NCBI RefSeq assembly: GCF_036898095.1
Contig: NC_090768.1
Location: 46,567,451 to 46,631,450 of the forward strand
Source: Palaemon carinicauda
Taxonomy: Eukaryota; Arthropoda; Malacostraca; Decapoda; Palaemonidae
Length of the DNA: 64,000 nucleotides
Direction of reading: 5' to 3'
Shown: piece after piece, positions 32,481 to 45,699 of the stretch
Numbering within the stretch: the stretch's first letter is position 1
Layout: each line of letters begins with the position of its first letter
Notes under the pieces: generated by a model
The model's database searches: none
Told to the model about the DNA's origin: nothing
Seen by the model: the letters and a program-made list of their open reading frames with translations, nothing else
Position numbers and translations under genes: made by a program

Positions 32481-32926
32481 GAAATTGAGGATTTTAAAAA
32501 CTTCTCAGCAGAAATCCCTAGTCAGTGACTCTAACGTGATTATTGTCTGCCACAGTAACTTTTCTTATTTTGGGTATACAGTGGTACCTCTACATACGAA
32601 TTTAATTCGTTCCACAACCAACTTCGGATGTAGAAAATGTTCGGATGTAGAAACGAATTTTCCCATAAGAATACATGGTAATTCATTTAATTCGTTCCTC
32701 AGCCTAAAAACCCATAATAAATCCTTAATAAATGGCTACACATAATTACACATAACAATAACATAACTGCATAATATGAAAGAAGCATGTAAAAAAGATA
32801 ATTATAAAGAAATAATAAATAAAAAATGTGTTTTATTGCCACTTTACCTTAGAGACAGGCCAACGCAGGTGTAGGATTTTCTACGCCAGGAGGAGACGGA
32901 CGATCGGCGAGAAGGTAGACATGGTG

Positions 32927-33812
<886 letters not shown>

Positions 33813-35161
33813 TGCTATGTTTAGAGAGAAACAGAAAAAGAGAGAAGTCTTATTTAAAAGAGCTTGTTAATGCTATCATGGTTTTCTTTGCTTCACTTTT
33901 TTCTTTCTTTCTGTTCATCATGCTGGCCCTTCTCACAAATGATCGTTGCCACCAATCTCTTTGTCCTTTATCCCTATCAACAAAAGGCGTTCTATCTCTT
34001 CCAGGGTATTGCTAAGGTGTCTTGTAATAATAGTGATCCCCTTCGATGGTTATTTGCTTTAATGGCTGCCTTCAGCTTGATGATCCTCGAGATCATAGGC
34101 CTATTCCGGCCATATTGTTTAGCCATACAGTATCACTCACATACACACTGCTCTCATGTTTTTCTATAATTTCTTGCTTCAATTCTAATGAAAGAATTGC
34201 CTTCTTCCTGTACTGAAACTTAGCTTCTTAGGCACCATGATTATAGGTAAAATCAAAAAGGAAATGTGAGAAAAGGAAGAAAATAAGCACTGTTAATAAC
34301 AGACCAAACAGAGGACAACCACACGATACACACAAGAATAGAGAACTGAGCACTCGACGCTCAATGGCGTAATGTTTACTTCGTGTGTCGAAATAAAATT
34401 CGGGTGTAGAGTCAAAAATTTGCTCGAATTTTACTTCGGATGTTGGAAAATTCGGATGTAGATACGTTCGTGTGTAGAGATTCCACTGTATTATGAAATG
34501 TTTAAGTTAATATTAATTAGCTATATCCCGATTATCCCAATTCTATTACATAAACCAGTCGTAGTTTCCACCACAACTACACGTTTAGTCATAGTGTTTG
34601 GCGTTTCAAGTGTTGTTTACATGAAAGCAATGTTGCCAAAGGTTCTTCATGAAATTTTGATAAAGATGTAAAATTCTAGTAATATTTCCAAAATTCTTCA
34701 TATAGCCTTTAAGTTTTCACACACCATGTAGTTATTGATTAAAGAAATTTAATATGTAGTAACCCTTACGTCATGTTATACTGTCTTTCAATTGCTGATC
34801 TACATTAATAACCCAGGAAGTGGCCAATTCTACGCAACTGTCAAGTAAAGTAGCTATTTTTTCATGAGTTCCAAAAATAATTATATAGATAATTTATTTT
34901 CCTATAGTATTTCTAATATTATTTCAGAAACAAACAATCCTTGGATTTTGATTGAAAACAATTATTCATTGAAGGAAAATGTGTTTTATGCAAGTGTTTA
35001 GTGTTTAATAAAATATTCACTTTCTTCATCGTGGACTGTACTTGAAGACGATAACATTCCAAGTACTTGAAATCTTTTACTTGCATTTTTGTACCTACAG
35101 AATTAAGTAAACTTCAATGCCATGCAATATAGTTGCTATACACATTTTCTTTTCTTTTTAG

Positions 35162-35333
35162 TGGGACACCCTTATCTGCAATGTTGGTGGTAATCTAGGA
35201 CTCTTCATTGGGATGTCTTTGGTGACTATGGTAGAAGTGTTAGTATTCTTGTTTGATATATTGTTTGTATGGGTCTCCAGCAAAGGAAAAAAAGAAGCAA
35301 TCCAAGTGAATCCACAGCCTTCAGTTCATAAGG
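35162..35333 (+). CDS. DEG/ENaC channel exon D: second transmembrane segment
   Basis: A 172-base exon lies between a pyrimidine-rich tttttag acceptor and a gtaagt donor, entering in phase 0. It encodes WDTLICNVGGNLGLFIGMSL, then a hydrophobic run VTMVEVLVFLFDILFVWV and a basic/polar tail. GGxLGLFxGxS followed by Glu is the hallmark pre-pore and pore segment of DEG/ENaC channels. GMS occupies the GxS selectivity filter, and the helix is TM2. The exon ends in phase 1 after about 20 cytoplasmic residues, so at least one more exon with the C-terminal tail should lie downstream. I did not find it. Confidence 0.88.
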
Positions 35334-36359
35334 GTAAGTATTATGATGTTCATATTGCTTCTGTAATTAACATTTACCTATAAAATATTAAAATTTTAAA
35401 ATTTCCCATTATCTTTCCCTTTAATAAACATAGGCCTCTTGCAAAAGAATGGAACATTCTAGCATTAATGATAAGAAAACCAGAATGAATGCCAGAGTAT
35501 CTTTGTCTCTTCAGTTTCTCTGTTGTCACAGTTTAAATAAGGCATGCTCCAGATTGTTTAGCTATTACTATGCATTAAGATGTCTTCCCCTAGATTCGTT
35601 AACAATTACTAAATGGAGTTTTCAATAGAATTGTTTCTGGGAGATCATAGTCCACAATTTCTTTGTGTATGTGTCAAGGGCAATACTGTACTATGATTTA
35701 AACCATAATAAGGAGTGTGTTTGCCTCACAGACCCTCTTATGTAAAAGTACTGTATGTTTCAGTGGTTGCTGATCAAGTTAAAAGTTTAAAGTGCAAAAA
35801 GAAACTTGCTCCCAGTTCAGAGGGGAAATCTAGAGAAGACTAGGCTAGTTGATTAAAGTTGGCATGGCAATGATAACGACACTATTTGATTGTGATGAGC
35901 TTCAAAAGCTCTTGATATCTCTAGCTTCCCTTGTTAAATTTCAAAAGTCAAGTGAATCCTCTTTTATAAGCAGTAATTCTGATCCCCCTGAATGGTTGAC
36001 AAACCTAACCTAACCTCTCAAGTTGAGTCTAGCAGTATTTGTGTTGCAGTAAGGGTTCTAAAAGTTTACTACACAGTAACAATTCAAAAGCCTGTCACAG
36101 AGTTCCTAAATTACTTTAGAATTTTCTGCTAAACCCTTGTATTCCCACAATCCTAGACACACTATTGAACAGCTAGATTGTGAGGCAGCAGATCAGATTG
36201 GTAGTCTGAATCTTAATATCCCTCTACTTGCTAATGTAAGGGCTTTTAAACGTATATCGAATTTTGGTAATTCCCATGGAAACTTCAAGAGAGCTTCCAG
36301 CCTGGCCAAACCTTCTTTGGTAACCTCACTTGAAAAAGTCCCCTAAAGCAGTTCATTGC
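35334..36359 (+). other. intron or flank after exon D: no gene seen
   Basis: It has no recognisable protein or repeat except the start of a DIRS recombinase remnant further right. The frame at 36137-36346 has no domain I recognise. Confidence 0.4.
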
Positions 36360-37650
36360 CTGTCTCTTCACGACTGGAGGTTATTCAGCATCTCCTCTAA
36401 ACGAAGGGCTTTTCAAGACCGACTACAAAGTAACTTTCAGGATACCTCCGCAAGTCCTCCATAGTTGACTACCAGTAGAAAGGATATTGCTCCACTCAAG
36501 GCCACTATTACCTTGATTACGGACCTTTTTAGATTTCCTTCGGAAAGAAAAACTTCTTTGTCACAGCGGTGAAAGGACATTGCTCAGCCTTTAACCCAGT
36601 GGCGTCAATGACCTTAGATGTCAGGATGCCAGTAAACATAAAATCAATCAATCAAACAATCACTTTTGAGCCAGGTGTTTAGACTGAATGTAATTGACCT
36701 CTCCATCTTGTGGGAGCTTTTGACTTTGATAAAAAGTTCAGTGTACTCTTTTGTCCACCTCAGGAAATTAGACCCCTGACTTGTAGTGTGATAAAGGTTC
36801 GGAGGTCCTTGAAGATGGCACCTTATGTACCCCTCCATAAAGCTAATAACAGAGACCTAATGCATAAGACAGTAATCTTCCTCACCCTGGCATAATTGAA
36901 GCAGATGAGCAAGCTTCATGGTGCATTTTATCTTACCTGTCACTTCAAGGGGTGGAGACATGTCACTTTTATTCGCACCTGAATTTGTAGCCAAGACCCA
37001 AAATCCATCTATTAACAACAATCAGTTTGGCTCCTCCTCCATTTCATCAATCAATGAAGTAACTGATGACTAATTTGCTATGTCCTGTGAGGGCAGTCTG
37101 TCTTTATTTAAAGAGAAATATGCCTTGCCATCCAGGTATCTCCAACTGGTTTGTCAGTACCAAACGAAAGATGGAAGTAACCAAGAGCGATCTCTTTCTG
37201 GTTACCCGAAACAATCATGGGAGCTTGTAAATCTTTGGGAGAAGAATCTACTGTGGCCCCTTCCAAAGCACATGATATCTTTTGTGTTGCCACAACTCTG
37301 CCACTTCATAAGAATCACTCAGTAGCACAAGTACTATAGCGGGTGTCTGAAAGAGATAGAATACCTTCACTGCTCACTCCTTGAAGCATTGTTCGTACAG
37401 ATCCTTAGATACCTTCTCTCTAGGTCCTGTTGTGGCCACCCAACAGTTGTTGCAAGACTTATGCCCCTGCAGGACAGCTAGCATCGTTCACATCATCAGT
37501 TACTTCTACAGGGTTTTGTAAGAGTTGAATGAATGGGTTCTTCCTCTCTTCTGGCTATTCCTTCCTTGGGTGTATCTACACTGATAGACACTCATGCAGG
37601 TAAGCATGCCTCTGTGGTTATGATTGAAATATATATCCTTTCAATTAAAT
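36360..37650 (+). pseudogene. DIRS tyrosine recombinase remnant, split by a LINE tail
   Basis: Across stops and frameshifts the N-terminal core-binding pattern is readable (RLEVIQHLL, GFS, LSGYLRKSS, then VTAVKGHCSAFNPV at 36570-36600). After the short LINE tail (36600-36660) it resumes as VFRLNVIDLSILWELL. Later APEFVAKTQNPSINNNQF matches the FLAKNE/FLAKDE strand of other copies. No catalytic box is intact. The strand is the same as that of the channel gene. Confidence 0.6.
36600..36660 (+). mobile_element. I-like LINE, ultra-short 3' tail (copy 4)
   Basis: Only the last 60 or so bases of the LINE are present (ggcgtcaatgaccttagatg, tcaggatgccag, then aatcaatcaatcaaacaatc). It lies inside the DIRS recombinase remnant. 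An insertion this short is what early abortion of target-primed reverse transcription would leave. Confidence 0.82.
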
Positions 37651-37835
37651 ATTTGAATGTTCTTACAATAATTTATTCTTTTGTCAGGCCATGACTCTTC
37701 ACTTTCCTTTATGCTAGAATGTTATCCCCTAGCCTCTTATCAGAGACAGGCATGATCTTTCGGGGCAAGGGTCAGACAGACGTCCTATATGTCACTTGGG
37801 GAATTCCTTCTACCCAAGGAATACTCCCTAAGAAC

Positions 37836-38095
37836 AATTGTATTTTTCCTAGCAATACAAACCCGAGTCATTTATACTATATATTATCCGCCTCAACCAC
37901 CCCACAAGTCCCAACGAAAAGACAGAGTGAGAATACATATGCTAGCATCAACTCACTGAGGCGCTGGTGGGTCCATGACGTAACCATACAATGTTGAGAG
38001 ACTCGTAATAATTCTTAAATCTTGTCTAAACAAAAGCTGGGCCAGAGCTAACCCAATAAATGACACAAGTTTGTTTAGCAAGGAAAAATACAAAT
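37836..38095 (+). repeat. probable DIRS-like terminus (inverted pair)
   Basis: attgtatttttcctagcaat plus acaaacccgagtcatt at about 37836-37875 is inverted at about 38057-38093 (aatgacacaagtttgtttag, caaggaaaaatacaaat). It lies just downstream of the recombinase remnant, as the ICR and ITR do in the intact copies. The motif ttgtatttttcctagc also resembles the pair at 19384-19432. Confidence 0.5.
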
Positions 38096-38479
38096 AGTTT
38101 TTAGAATTTCTAGTATTTTCTTTATAATCTCTACAACACTTATTATTTTGCTCCTGCCTTTTGCCCAATCTTCCAACTGGTTTAGTCTTTCACTTTTATT
38201 TCTAATGTGTTCTTTGGTTGTGACCCTGAAGATGTTTTTCCAATAAAGGGCTACAATGATCTCTTATTCCTATTGGACTTGATGATACTATCTATCCCAT
38301 CTTTGCCTATTTAATACATTTGTGAATCTGGGATGAATATTACAAGCAATCCAATCCTTAAACACACTTACATTCTTCATAAATTCCCTTCATTCTTTAA
38401 TACTAACTGTTAGTTTTTACTAAGGCAAAATATTTTAGAATTTGTAGAGCCATGCTTTTCTTGAATGGGTCCTCGCTCA

Positions 38480-39330
38480 TGTCTATCTCACAGATTATAC
38501 CTGCGAGTAGCATCAGGAATATCAGGGGTCGCTTCAGAAACTAACTGTAATTTGTTAGAAGACCATGGGGCAGTTTTAATCGCTTTCAGGCGAGTCCAAT
38601 GTCCCACTTTTACTTCATTATTATTTTCATTTACAGTATGATATTTGTAGACCAAATACTCTATTTGGACCTGCAAATTTAGGAGAAAACTTTTTGTTTG
38701 GCCCTTCATGTATATTAATCTGTACATATACTTGTGAATCTACTCTGATTGAAGGTGCAACAGACTTCAAGTCATAATGGTGTTTTATTTATGAAATGTT
38801 TTTTCTTTAGAGCCTATCTTGTCTATTGGACAGTTTCAAAGGTTCTTACCAATTTTCATGAAAAGTAGTCATCATAGTTATAAGTTTGTATAGGTGGTTT
38901 GGCATTGTCCAATAATGTATTTGGCATTAGATTTTGATATCCATACAACAGTGTGTGGCGAGTACTGTTAAATGTGTTATTGTAAATTTTTTCTTTTATC
39001 CTGTCATCCCAGTTTACTTTGTGATGTCACATTAGTTCTTGAAATATCTGTAATTTTCCTATTTGCTCTTTCTACCATTCCATTTGAACTCTGTTTATAA
39101 GCTGTAATCTCTCACTTTTTTGTTTCAAAGAATTTACACAATTGTCTAAGAACATAGGCACATAATACCAGAGGATTACCTCAGGACACGAATGTCGAGT
39201 AATAGTTAAGTAATCTATAAAAATAAGAATATATTTATACCTCATTTCTTTAGAAAAGGGTCCCATGTGATCCCTTACCACTACCTGGGTGAAGGATTTT
39301 TTTTTTTTTTGCCCCAAGTTAAAACTCTCG
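38480..39330 (-). pseudogene. Gypsy-type integrase remnant
   Basis: The minus strand reads DHMGPFSKEMRYKYILIFID, the start of a retroviral-type integrase core (Asp, then GPF, then YIL). It goes on to NRVQMEW followed by the remains of an ERANRK helix, and near the C-terminus LKAIKTAP resembles the chromatin-proximal part. Stops and shifts are frequent. No LTRs were recognised. Confidence 0.6.
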
Positions 39331-40770
39331 CACTTCTTGAGATATTAGCTCTGTGGCCTACTAGTAAGAATCATCAAAATATTTTCTTAAATACCTACCA
39401 TGCTTTTGAGTCCGCTCTCCTCCCCACAACTCGTAAAGAAAAAGTGATAATGTTTTTTTTTCCATCAATGTACATACATGATAATAATAGTAGAACAGTA
39501 TTGAGGTATGGGAGAGCTAGGCGTACGAATTCCCTATTAATCTTCAAATTTTTAGTTTATCATCTAAATTGCACTTTAAAAGATTATAGCCAATGAATGT
39601 TGGTTAAGTATCGAAATAATACATATAAGTGAAAAATAAATTGCCTCATTATTGTACAGGCATTTTTCATGGTTTACAACTGAATTTAAATAAATTAATG
39701 TAGGAAAAGCTAGATTTTCCTTAAAAGTAACCTTTTCAAACCAAGACATTTCTTGAGTCCATTTAAAATTACAGAAAATATGAGTTCTTGGAATTTAGTT
39801 TAGTAATAATGGTGAGACCTAAGAAATTGGGCACTTTATTCATGAAAGTTAAAAAGTAATTTATTTTGATTTTTAATATTTCATTACGTCTTATATTGTA
39901 GAATACTGTTTTAAAAATAATCATATGCAAATAAACATATGTATACCTTTGAATTTTAAGATTTTAACATGTTGAAACCTTAAGTTACTTTATTTATCAT
40001 GTAAATGTGGATAAGTATTGTGTATATGGAAATGTGAGGTAAGCATAATTTGAAATACTGTAATAGAATTGATAATTTCAATACATGCAGAGGTCCATTT
40101 GTGATTTTTTCACCGAAGGAAGAGTTTCTACCGCTTATGTATTCTATAAGTGTAAGAATATTCCATCACAATAATAAGACCCTAAAGCTTCCCTTAACCC
40201 ATATGGATAGGTATTACTTTGGGGAAATGGTCCCCTGGCCAAGCATAACTAGTTCACTTTTACATAGGCACTTATTTTTTTCTGTCGATGAAGTATAAAC
40301 AATAACCAAACTACAGTATCCAAATCTCTAAAAGTAAGGAGGAATGGGGAAACGTGAATGACCCTTGATAAGTATTTAAGTCATTATATTATTTCTTAGA
40401 ACCCTACCTGAAGTTCATATTGCTTTTTTGCTGAAGCTGACTCAGTATCAACTTGACTAAAAAACAAAAATTCCCTTTTACTTCCCTTCAACCCTCAAAG
40501 GTGACATTGCTTGATACTCAACGGACATTTATTTACCCCAGTATAGAAATACCTATTGGAAGTTTCCTTAAAATATTTTGGAAGCCATAGATTTCCTGTG
40601 TAGAAAATTCAACTAGGTGTTTTTTAGGAGCTTGTTGTCAACCATTTGATAGTTATTTGGAGTTTCCCTAGTGATGTTTTGAGTGTTCAAATTTTTTTTT
40701 GTATTGTTGTATTATAATTAACTATTATTTGGGGCTTTCATCTCCTCAAATTGCTGTGTGTCAATGAGAT
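39331..40770. other. no gene or repeat recognised
   Basis: AT-rich sequence with short homopolymers (a T run at about 39298-39310 at its left edge). The frames present show no domain. Confidence 0.4.
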
Positions 40771-43053
40771 TAGTTATTATTATTATTATTATTACTAGCC
40801 AAGCTACAACCCTACTTGGAAAAGCAAGATGCTCTAAGCCCAAGGGCTCCAATAGGAAAAAAATAGCCCAGTAAGGAAAGGAAATAAGGAAAAATAGATG
40901 ATGAAAACAAATTAACAATAAATCATTCTAAAAACAGTAACAACATCAAAATAGATATGTCATATATAAACTATTAACAATGTTAAAAGCAGATATATCA
41001 TATATAAACTATAAAAAGACTCATGTCAGCCTGGTCAACATGAAAACATTTGCTCCAACTTTGAACTTTTGAAGTTCTACTGATTCAACTACCCGATTAG
41101 GAAGATCATTCCACAACTTGGTAACAGCTGGAATAAAACTTCTAGAATACTGTGTAGTATTGAGCCTCATGATGGAGAGGGCCTGGATATTAGAATTAAC
41201 TGGCTGCCTAGTATTACAAACAGGATAGAATTGTCCCGGAAGATTTGAATGTAAAGGATGGTCAGAGTTATGTAAAATCTTAGGCAACATGCATAATGAA
41301 CTAATTGAACGTCGGTGCCAAAGATTAATATCTAGATCAGGAATAAGAAATTTAATAGACTGTAAGTTTCTGTCCAACAAATTAAGATGAGAATCAGCAG
41401 CTGAAGACCAGACAGGAGAACAATACTCAAAAAGAGGAAGAATGAAAGAATTGAATCACTTCTTCAGAATAGATTGATCACCGAAAATCTTAAAAGGCTT
41501 TCTCAATAAGCCAATTGTTTTGTACAATTGGAGAAGACAGACCTAATGTGTTTCTCAGAAGTAAATTTGCTGTCGAGAATCACACCTAAATTTTAAAAAG
41601 AGTCATACAAATTCAAAGAAACATTATCAATACTGAGATCCGGATGTTGAATAGCCACCGTCCTTGACCTACTCACAATCATACTTTGAGTTTTGTTAGG
41701 ATTCAGCTTCATACCCCATAATTTGCACCATGCACTAATTTTAGCTAAATCTCTATTAAGGGATTCACCAACCCCAGATCTACATTCAGGGGATGGAATT
41801 GATGCAAAGAGAGTAGCATTATCTGCATATGCAACAAGCTTGCTTTCTAGGCCAAACCACGTCATGTGTATACTGTATAGTATGAAAAGTAATGGGCCAA
41901 GAACACTACCCTGTGGAACACCGGATATCACATTCCTATACTCACTATGGTGCCCATCAACAACAACTCTTTAAGATCTATTACTTAAAAAATCAATAAT
42001 AATGCTAAAAAACAACCCACCCACTCCCAACTGTTTGAGGTTGAAAACAAGGGCCTCATGATTAACACGGTCAAAGGCAGCACTAAAATCAAGGCCAATC
42101 ATACAAATTTCATGACCACAATCAAGGGATTTCTGTACAGCATTGGCGATTGTAAGAAGGGCATCACATGCTCCAAGGCCTTTACGAAAACCAAATTGCA
42201 AACTAGGGAATAGATGATTACCTTCAGCAAACCTATTAAGACATTTTCCGAGAAGACTTTCAAAAACTTTGGATAATATGGGAGTTATGGAAATTGGGCG
42301 GTAATCGGTGGGACTTGAGCTACCACAAACGCATTTACATAGAGGAGTAACATTACCAATTCTCCAACAAGTGCTAAAAGCTCCTCTTCTTGCTAACTTG
42401 CGCAAAATAACATAACTTTGGAGCTAAGAAATCTGTTGTCTTTATAAAAAACAAAAGGAAAAATACCATTTGGGTCTACAGTACACCTCCATAAGTATCA
42501 AGGTCCATCAACAGAGCTTTAATTTCACGAGATCGAAAAGCTAAACTAGTTAGTTTAGCCTTAGGAAAACAGGAATGAGGAAGTTCAAGTTTTTCATTAC
42601 TCTTTACTGTCAAAAACATTGGCCAAAAGGGTTGCCTTTTCCTTTGGACAGTGAGTGACTGAGCCATCTGGGTTAAGTAAAGGAGGAACTGGTGCATCAA
42701 CACCAAAGAGTGCAGATTTATGGGTAGACCACCATTTATGTTCCTGAGTTGTACCAGAAAGGGTTTCTTTTATGGTTAAATTGTATTCCTTTTCAGTTGA
42801 GGCATAAACTCTGAGCAAAAGCTCAAAGCTGAGTATAGTTTTTCCAGGTCAAATCTGATCTGTTACCCTTCCAAAGATGATAGGCCTCCTGCTTCTCCAA
42901 ATAAGCACGTCTACAATCATCATTGAACCACGGTTTGTCCTTCACTCGGTACCTTAGCACACGAGAAGGGATACGCCTATCAATTATGTTGACTAGATTC
43001 TCATTCAAAGGGACAACAGGATCTACACTACTATATAATTGTGACCAATTCAA
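40771..43053 (-). mobile_element. CR1/Jockey-like LINE, 3' 2.3 kb, decayed
   Basis: It reads right to left: an endonuclease-RT linker (42476-43053), RT (41593-42405), the C-terminal part (41021-41380), a short 3' UTR and a (TAA)n tail at 40771-40796. The clade is judged from the RT motifs and the C-terminal RSFIPAVTKLWNDLPNRVVE box. The 5' part with the endonuclease is missing or beyond recognition to the right of 43053. Confidence 0.85.
41021..43053 (-). pseudogene. LINE reverse transcriptase ORF with stops and a changed active site
   Basis: Segments on the minus strand give RVKDKPWFNDDCRRAYLEKQ (linker), then DYRPISITPILSKVFESLL, LQFGFRKGLGACDALLTI, MIGLDFSAAFDRVNHEALVF, VPQGSVLGPLLFILY and AYADNATLFA, followed by the C-terminal box. 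The catalytic box AYADN has Asn where AYADD has Asp, so this copy would be inactive even without its several frameshifts and stops. In this group the protein primes cDNA synthesis from nicked target DNA. Confidence 0.82.
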
Positions 43054-43815
43054 GCACTCTTTTGTGAATGTGTTTGTTTAGAGAAGTTTTTTACTTCCTC
43101 TTTGAAGTTTGTCACTTAATAAGTGGCAGAGGGGGTTCTACCTTTGATGTAGAAGAGGAAAATTTAGTAGGTAACTCTTGGCTATCCTGTAGTGGATGTG
43201 CCTTTTGGCCTGAGTCAAATATTTTTCAACATAGGTAAACAGACTTGCCATGTGATAACGTTGAATTTGAGAACCTTTTGGCATTTTCAGACTCAAGTTT
43301 GAGATTCAAAGATCCATCTCTTAGGGCATGTCCCCAGCTAACCCTAAAGGAGGTTGTTCTGAGGCCATACAAGTCTGCTCAGAATACCTAAGCAAAATCA
43401 GTTTCATCCGCTGGGTGTTTTCTTCTAGACCACAGTTTGCTGGATGCTTCTCTGGTCGGAATGACAGCGTTAGGCCAGAAAACCCCTTTTTGGCCAAAAT
43501 GGTGAAAGCAGCATTTTAGTCAATTGAGGAGATACTGCTAAAAGGTGATTTTACTGTAGCCTCTACTTGGGTGTAAATTCTAAAGAGTTTAAAGGTTTCA
43601 TGGAAGTAAAAAGTTTTGTGAAGTCTGTCTTCCTAAAAAAAAGGGAATACTCAGGATGGTACCAATCAATTGGGTGACCATATTCCTTTAGTCCCAGATC
43701 ACCTTAAGACTGTGGAATTCAGAATCTTGTAGACCTTATTCAGCTTAATGTCTGCTGTGGAGTACTTGGAAGTGGGGCCTATAGGGGAAACGTAGATGGC
43801 CATTTCCATAGTAAT
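43054..43815. other. no gene recognised
   Basis: A short plus-strand frame (43328-43519) reads like a retroelement Gag fragment (PENPFLAKMVKAAF), but I cannot place it. Otherwise unassigned. Confidence 0.35.
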
Positions 43816-44198
43816 AAAGGGATTTTGACAAAGGAAAAATCTATTTCTGGGGAGAGACCTGTGACAGCCGGTGAAAAGTCCTTCTTTCTACCTTTTCTGA
43901 TATAAATCTTCCAAATATACCAGAGAAAAATAAAAGCATGGAATGCAGAGGTTACTACCCTCGCGCGTGCTCCTCGTGAGTGTCGTGTATACATCAGGGG
44001 CCTGTGAATACCATTATTCACAGGCTGTCTTCCAATTAGATAACTCCTTCATCAAAGGGAAGGGCCATAACAAAGACCCCAGAAACCACACTTGTACCAC
44101 GCCCCATCACCCACACGATCGCCTTCCAGGTCATCCTTCTGCAAGAATATATGGCTTGGCAAGGAAAGGGTGGGTCCGTACAAAAATAACCCGGAAGG
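43816..44198 (-). repeat. right ITR of minus-strand DIRS element
   Basis: The outer edge 43816-43877 (aaagggattttgacaaagga through gtgacagccggtgaaaa) is inverted in the ICR. The sequence between it and the ICR is the inner ITR. Confidence 0.75.
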
Positions 44199-44290
44199 GT
44201 TTCACCGGCCGTCACAGGTCTCTCCCCAGAAATAGATTTTTCCTTCGTCAAAATCCCTTTTCTGGGTCGACCTGTGACGGCCGGTGAAAA
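44199..44290 (-). repeat. ICR of minus-strand DIRS element
   Basis: 44199-44261 is the reverse complement of 43816-43877 with two mismatches I can see. 44262-44290 (ctgggtcgacctgtgacggc) should be the complement of the missing left outer edge. Both halves end in the same ttcaccggccgtcacaggtc block in opposite orientation. Confidence 0.85.
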
Positions 44291-44664
44291 TGTACCAGAG
44301 AATGCCTTCCAAGCCCAATAAAGTAATAACATAATGAGGAGAATACAATCACCATGTACAATAATAATATAATATAATAATGTAAGAAACGTCCAATTAC
44401 CAACTAGCCAAATGACATAGGGAACGTAAGGCTAAATAACTATGACGACGAGGAATCAACTGAGTGTCGAATCGCAAAACGCATCAAACCTTAAATGTCT
44501 AAGCATATCTAAACATTAATGAAACGGTAACTACAATAACAGTTAAACCATAGGAATTAAACATGGCAAATATCATAGGGCTAATACCCAGGAGAGTGGC
44601 GACGTGGTGTGAGTGGCGGGTAGGAGGGAGAAGAGAAGAGATGGAAGAAAGGAAGAAGTAGAGA

Positions 44665-45681
44665 TTAATGGGGAGGGATAAGGCTCCCCGCTGCCATCGT
44701 CGGGTTGTTAAGGGCCTGTAAGATCTTTAGATAGTGGCGTAAGACAACCATAGGGGATTTCCAACCTGTATATTTTTTAAAATCATCAAAGTCCCTGTTC
44801 TGGAAGTAATTGATGGAGGTATCTACTGTCCGTCTATCATGATCCTGGGGAAATGATTCCGGATTAGTATGTTTAAAGAAGTAGAGGATTTGTTGCCTGA
44901 TATCGTGAATGGAAATAGTACCTCCTTGTTCTCTGATAACCAAGGGACCAGACGAGCGGGTGGCAGTTCTAGCTAAAAAGGCCTTGAAAGTAGTGACTGG
45001 TCACAGAGAAAAAAAAAAAATCCTGGGGAAGAAGATTAATCTTCCGAGGGGAGCACCTATTCGCGGATCCTCATTTTTTAGCTAGGAAAGCATCGTCTGG
45101 AGAAAGGAGTACTTCGGCTGAAGGGAGGAAATCTATATTTTCCGGGTTCGTGAGAGAGCTGCTAGTTCTGATATTCCATCACCTGAGACCAAAGCCGTTA
45201 GAAATAAAATCTTCCTAAGAAGAGTGATATAAGAGTAGGATTCATCGTCCGTGTCCGGCGCAAGTTTTGAGGACACCGTTCAGAGACCAGAGTCCTTTTG
45301 TGGCCGAACCGAAGGTCGAAGCCTAGCACATGTTTTTGGAATAGATGAGAAATAGGAATCAGCTAGGTTAATGTTAAACCCAACAAGGAAGATCTTCTTC
45401 AAAGCTGACTTGAAGGTAGTTAAAGTGCTAACTGTTAGCCCTTTGCCAAATAGGAACCTCAAGAAAGAGATGGCTATATTCGGAGACATACGAGTATGGT
45501 CTGAACTCTTAGGGAATCTGCTAGTTGTTAACGGCCGAATCATATTGGCGAATTGTCGAGTCCTTTTTGTCTGATTCGATGAAGAGATCGTTTTCCGGTT
45601 CAATGTTCGCGTCTCTACGAGCTGCAAACTTCCTGTAGTCCACAAAGTTAGAGTTTTGGCTATCCTTGAGTAATCTGACAC
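44665..45681 (-). pseudogene. DIRS tyrosine recombinase, broken in the middle
   Basis: The N-terminal part (45681-45280) reads FLFGKGLTVSTLTTFKSALK and SSIPKTCARLRPS, matching GQGLAANTISTCKSALTR and KLPKACARLRPA of the intact enzyme. The C-terminal part (44943-44665) has DHDRRTVDTSINYFQ (HxxR) and KKYTGWKSPMVVLRHYLK (Trp, Tyr nucleophile). The stretch between, with the first catalytic Arg, is out of frame and I could not read it. Confidence 0.82.
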
Positions 45682-45699
45682 AGTGAGTTTGGATTACTT

